Origin: Candidatus Epilinea brevis
Lineage (GTDB): Bacteria > Chloroflexota > Anaerolineae > Epilineales > Epilineaceae
Assembly: GCA_016710785.1 (NCBI GenBank)
Contig: JADJUE010000009.1
Coordinates: 186,001-250,000 of the forward strand
Length of the DNA stretch: 64,000 nucleotides
Direction of reading: 5' to 3'
In this document: in pieces, positions 33,770-39,921 of the stretch
Position numbering within the stretch: the stretch's first letter is position 1
How the letters are laid out: each line of letters starts with the position of its first letter
Position numbers and translations under genes: made by a program
The notes under the pieces: generated by a model
The model's database searches: none
Told to the model about the DNA's origin: nothing
What the model saw: only the letters and a program-made list of their open reading frames with translations

Positions 33770-34795
33770 TCAGGGGATGAGGATGACCTTGCCGCTCTCG
33801 CCCGACAACATGGCGTCGAAGCCGGCCTGGAACTCGGACAGCGCGAAGCGGTGGGTGATGAGCGGCGCCAGATCCACCGCGCCCGTGGCCAGCAGCGCGC
33901 GCATGATATGCCAGGTGTCCCAGATCTTGCGGCCGTAGATGCCGCGCACCGTCGCGCCCTTGGTGACGATATGCGCCGCCCAGTCCACCTGGATGGGCCG
34001 CGAGGGCAGGCCCAGGATGGCAGCCTCGCCGCCCGGCCGCAGGGCCTTGAAGCCCTGGTCGATGGCCGGCGCCGCGCCCGACATCTCCAGCAGCACGTCG
34101 ACGCCGGCGCCGTCGGTGGCCGCCATCAGGCGCGCCACCGGATCTTCGCGGGCGTCCAAGGCCAGGTCGGCGCCCATCTTCAGGGCCATCTCCAACCGCC
34201 CTGGATTCAGGTCCGTGACATAAACGGCGGCAGCGCCGGCGGCGCGGGCCACCGGCACCGCCATCAGGCCGATCAGCCCCGCGCCCGTGATCAGCACCCG
34301 CTTGCCCACCACGTTCTGGGCATGCACCGTATGCACCGCGTTGCCGAACGGGTCTTGCAGGCTGGCGATCTCGGGGGCCAGGTCCGGCGGGTTGATCCAC
34401 AGGCTGGGCCGCGGCACGCAGACGTATTCGGCGAAGGCCCCGTCACGATCGATGCCGATGACCACCATGTCCTTGGCCAGATGCTCCTGGCCGTGTACCA
34501 CGTTGCGGGCATCAGGCAGGAGGACATGACATTCCGCCGATACCGGCGTGCCCAGGGCCAGGTCGCCGACGCCATCGCCCAGGGCCACCACCTCGCCCGC
34601 GAACTCATGGCCCAAGACCACCGGCGGCTTGATCCGCCCCTGGCTCCATTCGTCCCAGTTGTAGATGTGCACATCGGTGCCGCAGATGGAGCTCGCCGTC
34701 ACGCGGACGAGCACCTCGCCCGGACCCGGCCGGGGCACCGGCCGCTCGACGAGGGACAGGCCGACCTCGGGCGCGGTTTTGGCCAGGGCGCGCAT
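33770..34795 (-). CDS. tdh: L-threonine 3-dehydrogenase
   Basis: 341 aa from MRALAKTAPEVG at 34795; an earlier in-frame ATG at 34882 lies downstream of the promoter, but the extension is low-complexity and not part of the family. Zinc alcohol dehydrogenase superfamily: catalytic zinc ligands in SSICGTDVHIYNWDEW and GHEFAGE, Rossmann motif VLITGAGLIGLMAV, and LQDPFGNAVHTV, which is typical for Tdh. It oxidises L-threonine to 2-amino-3-oxobutyrate with NAD+. Odd feature: the lobe that usually carries four Cys for a structural zinc reads ECHVLLPDARNVVHGQEHLA, with none of those Cys beyond the first. Operon with kbl. Confidence 0.92.
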   Translation of the reverse strand: MRALAKTAPEVGLSLVERPVPRPGPGEVLVRVTASSICGTDVHIYNWDEWSQGRIKPPVVLGHEFAGEVVALGDGVGDLALGTPVSAECHVLLPDARNVVHGQEHLAKDMVVIGIDRDGAFAEYVCVPRPSLWINPPDLAPEIASLQDPFGNAVHTVHAQNVVGKRVLITGAGLIGLMAVPVARAAGAAAVYVTDLNPGRLEMALKMGADLALDAREDPVARLMAATDGAGVDVLLEMSGAAPAIDQGFKALRPGGEAAILGLPSRPIQVDWAAHIVTKGATVRGIYGRKIWDTWHIMRALLATGAVDLAPLITHRFALSEFQAGFDAMLSGESGKVILIP

Positions 34796-34866
34796 GCTGC
34801 TGGGAAGGGACACAGGGTTGCTCGCTTGGGGAGGAAGTCGGCCGGGGCTCCCGGCCCCGGGGCGGC

Positions 34867-34895
34867 AGTATAACGCCCCCAAAGGGCGTTGACAA
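34867..34895 (-). promoter_or_regulatory. Promoter of tdh-kbl with palindrome in the spacer
   Basis: On the minus strand TTGTCA (34895-34890), 17 bases, TATACT (34872-34867). The spacer contains the inverted repeat AACGCCC-CCAAA-GGGCGTT (34872-34890), a plausible operator that would block the polymerase. The -35 hexamer overlaps that of the divergent promoter. Confidence 0.6.
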
Positions 34896-34917
34896 AGGAT
34901 ACGGCGGGTGCTAGCAT
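34889..34917 (+). promoter_or_regulatory. Promoter of the M42 peptidase operon
   Basis: TTGACA (34889-34894), 17 bases, TAGCAT (34912-34917). Back-to-back with the tdh promoter and sharing five bases of the -35 region, so a regulator or polymerase at one would affect the other. The predicted transcript starts near 34924, which excludes the earlier possible start codons at 34889 and 34916. Confidence 0.65.
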
Positions 34918-34966
34918 GCCGCCCCTTCGCCCATCCTGCTCGCCCATCCCCATAGCCACGCCCTTC

Positions 34967-35488
34967 ATGCCTACCCGCATCCTCGCCTGGCTGGAAGCCC
35001 AGCCCAAAGGCCGCCGCCGGCTCTACAGCGCCCTCATCGCGTTGACCCTCGTCACCCTGCCCTGTTATGCGGGCGGCGCGGCCTTGCGCGTGTTGGATGT
35101 GCGGCCGCCGGCGGCACCGGTGCCCATGCCCACCCCCGACGACCGGCCCACGCCGACGGCCAGCGCCACCTCGCGCATCATCCCCACCGTCGCCGCGCCG
35201 CCCACCTGGACCGTCGTCTGGCAGCCGCCCGAGGAGGAGCCGGAGACGCCCCAGGCCACCCTGGAGCCCGGCGCCCCGACGCCCGAACCCACCGCGACCC
35301 TGTCCGCATCGGTCACGCCCGAAGCGCCCATCGCTACCGCCATGCCGACCACCGCGGCCACCGCCGAGCCGACAGCGGCGCCTACGGCCGAGCCGCCGAC
35401 CACCGAGCCGCCTACCGCGCCGCCGGAACCCCCTGTCGATCCGCCCACGCCCATCGGCGGCTTCACCCCCCAGCCCGTGGCACCATGA
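34967..35488 (+). CDS. Membrane-anchored Pro/Thr-rich protein of unknown function
   Basis: 173 aa from MPTRILAWLEAQPKGRRRL. One hydrophobic segment (YSALIALTLVTLPCYAGGAAL, about 20-40) preceded by Arg/Lys, then about 130 residues of Pro, Thr, Ala and Glu with no folded domain. The start is chosen because the promoter lies at 34889-34917. Its TGA overlaps the ATG of the first M42 gene, so it is part of that operon. It probably acts as a spacer or tether outside the membrane; no function can be assigned. Confidence 0.6.
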   Translation: MPTRILAWLEAQPKGRRRLYSALIALTLVTLPCYAGGAALRVLDVRPPAAPVPMPTPDDRPTPTASATSRIIPTVAAPPTWTVVWQPPEEEPETPQATLEPGAPTPEPTATLSASVTPEAPIATAMPTTAATAEPTAAPTAEPPTTEPPTAPPEPPVDPPTPIGGFTPQPVAP

Positions 35489-36600
35489 CCCCGACCGACC
35501 GCGACCGAGGCCGGGACCTCGACGCCTTGCTGGAAGCCCTCACCGCCGTGCCGGGCCTCAGCGGACATGAGTCGGACATGGCCGACTGTCTGACCGAACA
35601 GCTGGGACCGCTGGTGGACAGCCATTGGCGCGACCCCATGGGCAACTGGTTGGGGCGCCGCGCCCCACGGCCGGCGCCTGCCGCCGGCGCCGCGCCGGCG
35701 CCTCGGCTGCTCTTGTCGGCGCATATGGATGCCATCGGCTTCATGGTGACGGCCGTGGAGGATGGCGGCTTCCTGCGCTTCACCGGCCTGGGCGGCTGGG
35801 ATCCCCGGCTGCTCCTTGCCCAGCCGGTGACCGTCCTGGGCGCGCGGCCCCTGCCGGGCGTCGTCGGCTCCCGCCCGCCGCATGTATTGGGACCCGAACT
35901 CAGCGGCAAGGTGCTGCCCCCTGACGAGCTCTTCATCGACGTCGGGCTGCCGGAGGCCGAGGTGCGCGCTGCCGTGCGCGTGGGCGACGTCATCGCTCCG
36001 CGGCGCCCGCTGCAGCGCCTGCAGGGCCGGCGCCGCGCGGGCCGGGCCCTGGACAACCGCGCCTCCTTGGCGGCCCTGATCCTGGCGATGGACCTGCTCG
36101 CACGGCGCGAGCATCAGGCGGAGATCCTGCTGCTGGCCACCGTGCAGGAAGAGGTGGGCCTGCGCGGCGCCCGACCCGGCGTCTGGGAGCTGGTGGCGGA
36201 CGCCGCCGTGGTGCTGGACGTGACCTTCGCCGTCCAGACCGGGGTCTCCGACGTTCCCGGCAGCCTGGGCGGCGGGCCCCTCATCGGCGTGGGACCCAAC
36301 ATGCATCCGGTCATCGAGCGCCGCCTGCGCCAACTGGCCGCCGCGGCCGAGCTGAAGCATGGCCGCGAGCCCTTGGCGGGGCCCAGCGGCACCGATGCCT
36401 GGGCCTTCCAGGTGGCGGCCGCCGGCCTGCCCACAGGGCTGATCTCGGTGCCCATCCGCTACATGCACAGCCCGGTCGAGACCGTGGACCTGGCCGACAT
36501 CGAGCGCGCCGGGCGCCTGCTGGCGGAGTTCGCCGCCGCATTCGACGCCGCCCTGGTGGACGACCTCGTGGGGGAGCTGCACGGTGTCACCGAAGACTGA
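35485..36600 (+). CDS. M42-family metallo-aminopeptidase, first of three
   Basis: 371 aa. M42 fold with metal ligands His in LLSAHMDAIGFMV, Asp in ALDNRASLAAL, catalytic and metal Glu in VQEEVGLRGAR, Asp in VLDVTFA, and His in YMHSPVETVDL. PSGTDAWAFQVAAAGLPTGL is the usual loop before the last ligand. These cytosolic, dodecameric enzymes trim short peptides from the N-terminus. All active-site residues are present. It starts by ATGA overlap with the upstream gene and overlaps the next M42 gene by 17 bases. Confidence 0.88.
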   Translation: MTPTDRDRGRDLDALLEALTAVPGLSGHESDMADCLTEQLGPLVDSHWRDPMGNWLGRRAPRPAPAAGAAPAPRLLLSAHMDAIGFMVTAVEDGGFLRFTGLGGWDPRLLLAQPVTVLGARPLPGVVGSRPPHVLGPELSGKVLPPDELFIDVGLPEAEVRAAVRVGDVIAPRRPLQRLQGRRRAGRALDNRASLAALILAMDLLARREHQAEILLLATVQEEVGLRGARPGVWELVADAAVVLDVTFAVQTGVSDVPGSLGGGPLIGVGPNMHPVIERRLRQLAAAAELKHGREPLAGPSGTDAWAFQVAAAGLPTGLISVPIRYMHSPVETVDLADIERAGRLLAEFAAAFDAALVDDLVGELHGVTED

Positions 36601-37672
36601 CAACGGTCTGGATCTGGGCCCCCTGGACCTGGACCTGCTGCGGCGGCTCTCGGAAGCGCGCGGCGTCTCCGGCGACGAAGGGCGCGTGCGGCGCATCCTC
36701 GTGGACGCCGTCGGCGGGCGGCTGGAGCGGCTGCATGCCGACGGCATGGGCAACCTCTACGGGAGTCGCGCCGCGAAACCGGCAGCCGCCGCGGGCCGAC
36801 CCGCGCCGCGGGTCATGCTGGCGGCGCACATGGACGAGGTGGGCCTGATGGTGACCCAGGTGGGCCGCGACGGGCTGCTGGCCGTGGACGCCGTCGGCGG
36901 CCTCGACGCCCGGGTGCTCGCCGGCCAGCCCGTGCTGGTGGGTCCGGAGGGCCTGCCGGGGGTCATCGGCCTGAAGCCGGTGCACCTCAGCGCGCCCGGT
37001 GAACGGGAACAGCCGCCCAAGATCAAGGACCTGCGGGTGGACATCGGCGTCGACAGCGGCGAGGCGGCCGATCGGCTGGTCAACGTCGGCGACGGGGTGA
37101 CCTTTGCCACCGACTTCCAGGACCTGGGGCCCACGCTGTTGGGCAAGGCCTTCGACGACCGCGGCGGCTGTGCCGTGCTCTGCGCCCTCTTGGATCAGGA
37201 CTATCCCGTGACCCTGGAGGCCGTCTTCACCGTGCAGGAGGAGGTGGGCCTGCGCGGCGCGCAGGTGGCGGCCCATCGCCTGGCGCCGGACTGTGCCATC
37301 GTCCTGGAATGCGGCACCACCGACGACACGCCCAAAGAACGCGACGACACGCCGGTCATGCGCCTGGGCGCGGGCCCGGCCATCACGGTGATGGACCGCT
37401 CGCTGATCGCCGACCGCCGGCTGGTGGCCCATCTGGTGGCCACCGCCGATGACCTGGGCATTCCCTACCAGATCCGGGCCCCCAAGGGCGGCGGCACGGA
37501 CGGGGGGCGCATCCACCTGTCGCGCGCCGGCGTGCCCACGGCGGTGGTGTCCATGCCCTGCCGCTACCTGCACGCCCCGGCCAGCCTGCTGGCCAAGTCC
37601 GACATGCGGCACACGATCGCCCTGCTGCGCGCCGCGCTGCAGCGCCTGAGCTGGAAGGATCTGGAACGATGA
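36584..37672 (+). CDS. M42-family metallo-aminopeptidase, second of three
   Basis: 362 aa with a GTG start at 36584, inside the 3' end of the first gene. Ligands: MLAAHMDEVGLMVTQV, AFDDRGGCAVLCAL, VQEEVGLRGAQ, then LECGTTDDTP in which Glu takes the place of the metal Asp (a known alternative in M42), and YLHAPASLLAK for the last His. GGTDGGRIHLSRAGVPTAVV precedes it. The pairwise difference from its neighbours suggests a different peptide preference; M42 enzymes are specialised for acidic, basic or hydrophobic residues and can mix subunits in one particle. Confidence 0.88.
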   Translation: MSPKTDNGLDLGPLDLDLLRRLSEARGVSGDEGRVRRILVDAVGGRLERLHADGMGNLYGSRAAKPAAAAGRPAPRVMLAAHMDEVGLMVTQVGRDGLLAVDAVGGLDARVLAGQPVLVGPEGLPGVIGLKPVHLSAPGEREQPPKIKDLRVDIGVDSGEAADRLVNVGDGVTFATDFQDLGPTLLGKAFDDRGGCAVLCALLDQDYPVTLEAVFTVQEEVGLRGAQVAAHRLAPDCAIVLECGTTDDTPKERDDTPVMRLGAGPAITVMDRSLIADRRLVAHLVATADDLGIPYQIRAPKGGGTDGGRIHLSRAGVPTAVVSMPCRYLHAPASLLAKSDMRHTIALLRAALQRLSWKDLER

Positions 37673-38760
37673 CGCCTGACAGCAAGCCCCACGCGGATTT
37701 CCGCGACCTCCTGGAAGCCCTCTGCCATGTCTGGGGACCCTCGGGCCATGAAGATCGGGTGCGTGCGCTGCTGCTGGAGCTCATCGCCCCGCATGTGGAC
37801 GAGACCCGGGTGGACGCCTTGGGCAACCTGATCGCCGTCCGCCACGCCGCCGCGGGCGGCGCCAAGGGTACGGGCGTAGAAGCGCCGCGGATCATGGTCG
37901 CGGCGCATATGGACGAGATCGGGGTGGTGGTCACCCATGTGGACCAGGACGGCTTCCTGCGCTTCGGGCCGGTGGGGGGCATCCTGACCGGCAACCTCAT
38001 CGGCACGCGGGTCACCTTCGAGGACGGGACCGTGGGGGTGATCGGGGCCGAGAAGCGGGCCGACCAGGCCAAGGCGCCGACCCTGGACGAGCTCTTCATC
38101 GACGTGGGTGCGGACGACGCGGCGGCGGTCACACAGCGGGTGGGCGACATGGCCGCCTTCCATCACCGCCTGGACTGGTCGGGCGGGCGGCCCATCGCCC
38201 CCAACCACGACGACCGCATCGGCTGCGTCATGCTGGTGGCGGCGCTACGGCGCTTCAAGCCCGGCCCCAATACCCTCGTGGCGGTCTTCAGCACCCAGGA
38301 AGAGGTGGGAACACGCGGCGCGGAGACGGCGGCCTACGGCGTGGCCCCGCAGCTGGCCATCGCCCTGGACATCACCGGCGCCGGCGACACGCCCAAGGCG
38401 CCGCCTTTGGCCCTGAAGCTAGGCGCGGGCGCGGCGGTCAAGGTCAAGGATGGCGGCATGATCGCCAGCCCGGCCCTGCGCCGCCTGATGGAGGAGCGCG
38501 CCCAGGCCGCGGGCATCCCCTACCAGCTGGAGGTGCTCACCGGCGGCACCACGGATGCGCGGGCGATGCAGACCAGCCGCGCCGGCGTGCCGGCGGGCGC
38601 CATCTCGGTGCCCACGCGCTACGGCCACAGCCCCAGCCAGGTCATCGACCTGGCGGACGTGCAGGCCGGGGTGGACCTGCTGCTGGCCCTGCTGGAGGGG
38701 GATGTGTCGGGGCTGCTCGGATCTGGGCTGACCGGCTCTGGGATGACCGGGGCCGGATGA
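37669..38760 (+). CDS. M42-family metallo-aminopeptidase, third of three
   Basis: 363 aa, ATGA overlap with the second gene. Ligands: MVAAHMDEIGVVVTHV, NHDDRIGCVMLVAAL, TQEEVGTRGAE, ALDITGAGDTP, RYGHSPSQVIDL. GGTTDARAMQTSRAGVPAGA precedes the last ligand. The C-terminal dozen residues (GSGLTGSGMTGAG) come from a 14-base tandem repeat that also contains the stop codon, so the tail is probably recent and outside the fold. Last gene of the operon. Confidence 0.88.
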   Translation: MTPDSKPHADFRDLLEALCHVWGPSGHEDRVRALLLELIAPHVDETRVDALGNLIAVRHAAAGGAKGTGVEAPRIMVAAHMDEIGVVVTHVDQDGFLRFGPVGGILTGNLIGTRVTFEDGTVGVIGAEKRADQAKAPTLDELFIDVGADDAAAVTQRVGDMAAFHHRLDWSGGRPIAPNHDDRIGCVMLVAALRRFKPGPNTLVAVFSTQEEVGTRGAETAAYGVAPQLAIALDITGAGDTPKAPPLALKLGAGAAVKVKDGGMIASPALRRLMEERAQAAGIPYQLEVLTGGTTDARAMQTSRAGVPAGAISVPTRYGHSPSQVIDLADVQAGVDLLLALLEGDVSGLLGSGLTGSGMTGAG

Positions 38761-38798
38761 CCGGGGCCGGATGACCGGGGCCGGATGACCGGGGCCGG
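38743..38798 (+). repeat. Four copies of a 14-base repeat across a stop codon
   Basis: ATGACCGGGGCCGG repeated four times without spacer (38743-38756, 38757-38770, 38771-38784, 38785-38798). The TGA ending the third M42 gene lies in the second unit. Because 14 is not a multiple of three, a change in copy number would alter the tail. Confidence 0.9.
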
Positions 38799-38827
38799 AT
38801 GACGTCCCCGGGCGGCGGCTCTGCCGC

Positions 38828-39256
38828 CTAGCCGGCCGTCTCGGGCAGCTTGGCCCATTGCGTGACCCCGCTGCCCAGCAGCACGATGTCCGCCCCCAGG
38901 CGCTGCCAGCGCCACTTGGATGGCGCGCTCAGCTGCGCGGGGAGGTTGACCGGCAGGGAGATGTCCACCTGTCGCACCTCGCCCTCGTCGCCCTCGCGCG
39001 GCCCCATGAGGGCGAATACCTTCTCCGTCCCCAACAACGCGGTCCGCGGCGGACTGATCATCGCCGCCCAGGAGAAGTCCGGTTCGGCCTCCGGCGGCGC
39101 CTCCACGGGGGGCGCTTCCTCTTCAGCCGCGCCCTCCGCCAGCACCACCGCCTTCGCCACCACCGGCTTCGGCGGGGCGAGCTGCGGCACCAAGCCGGTC
39201 TCGACAATGTGGTTCATCTCATCCACCGTAGCCCACCGACAGTTCAGGTTGCTCAT
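38828..39256 (-). CDS. Conserved-looking hypothetical protein
   Basis: 142 aa from MSNLNCRWATVDE at 39256, with AAGGGG six bases upstream of the ATG. N-terminus NHIVETGLVPQLAPPKP, a Glu/Ala/Pro-rich linker, then PRTALLGTEKVFALMGPREG, VRQVDISLPVNLPAQL and WQRLGADIVLLGSGVTQWAK. No signal, membrane segment or known motif. Convergent with the M42 operon. The good ribosome binding site supports a real gene; function unknown. Confidence 0.55.
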   Translation of the reverse strand: MSNLNCRWATVDEMNHIVETGLVPQLAPPKPVVAKAVVLAEGAAEEEAPPVEAPPEAEPDFSWAAMISPPRTALLGTEKVFALMGPREGDEGEVRQVDISLPVNLPAQLSAPSKWRWQRLGADIVLLGSGVTQWAKLPETAG

Positions 39257-39268
39257 TGGCACCCCTTT

Positions 39269-39310
39269 CTTCCAGGTTCATGATGCGGCTCTTCCAGGTT
39301 CATGATGCGG
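39269..39310. repeat. Direct repeat of about 22 bases upstream of the hypothetical gene
   Basis: CTTCCAGGTTCATGATGCGG occurs at 39269-39288 and again at 39291-39310. It lies just upstream of the minus-strand start at 39256 and could be a regulator binding site or a slippage product. Confidence 0.7.
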
Positions 39311-39392
39311 CCACTGCGCCCTGCAGTCAACCGGCCGACAGGGCGCCCATGAAGCGCCATGCCGCCCTTTACGTCCGCCCTCCATTCCGTGC

Positions 39393-39398
39393 TATAAT
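39393..39398 (+). promoter_or_regulatory. -10 element upstream of rpsO
   Basis: A perfect TATAAT, with the -35 region (about TTTACG near 39368) much weaker. Transcription would start near 39405, leaving a leader of about 60 bases that could hold the S15 autoregulatory structure known from other bacteria. Confidence 0.55.
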
Positions 39399-39463
39399 GT
39401 TCTAGTTGAACTCAATCCAACACCACGATCATTGATCGAGCCGTCACACACGGAGGCATTACC

Positions 39464-39733
39464 TTGGCGCTCAGCACCGAAAACAAGCGCAGTGTCATGG
39501 ACACCTACAAGCGGTCGGAGAACGACTGCGGCTCGCCGGAGGTCCAGGTCGCGCTGCTGACCGAGCGGATCCGCGGCCTCACGGAGCATTTCCGCACTCA
39601 CAAGCACGACCACCATTCGCGCCGTGGCCTGATCATGATGGTGGGCCAGCGCCGGCGCATGCTGCGCTACCTCAACCACAAGGACCATCAGCGCTACCTC
39701 GCGCTGATCGACAGCCTGGGCATTCGCGGCTAG
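39464..39733 (+). CDS. rpsO: 30S ribosomal protein S15
   Basis: 89 aa with a TTG start; CGGAGG at 39451-39456 fixes it, and a TTG would keep expression modest. Typical S15: DTYKRSENDCGSPEVQVALL, then TERIRGLTEHFRTHKHDHHS, RRGLIMMVGQRRRMLRYL and YLALIDSLGIRG. It binds 16S rRNA in the platform of the small subunit. It is followed by pnp, the classical gene order. Confidence 0.97.
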   Translation: MALSTENKRSVMDTYKRSENDCGSPEVQVALLTERIRGLTEHFRTHKHDHHSRRGLIMMVGQRRRMLRYLNHKDHQRYLALIDSLGIRG

Positions 39734-39763
39734 TCCGCGGCCCGGCGGGCATCTCCGCCTTCG

Positions 39764-39802
39764 GCAAGGCCCCGCGCCCGCATTGGGCGCGGCGGGCCTT
39801 GC
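39764..39802 (+). terminator. Long hairpin between rpsO and pnp
   Basis: GCAAGGCCC-CGCGCCC pairs with GGGCGCG-GC-GGGCCTTGC over the loop GCATT, a near-perfect stem with a two-base bulge. No U-tract follows, so it is more likely an RNA processing or attenuation site than a strong terminator. In enterobacteria an RNase III hairpin in this gap mediates pnp autoregulation; a similar role is possible here. Confidence 0.5.
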
Positions 39803-39921
39803 GCCCCGTTGCTGGAAGTTCAGGAATTGGGGCCCTGAGCCTAGTTGGCCACGGTTAGGCCCCGGGCCCCAGTCCCTGCCCTCCAGCACGATACACCCAC
39901 TGCCTATGGAGGGCAGCACCC

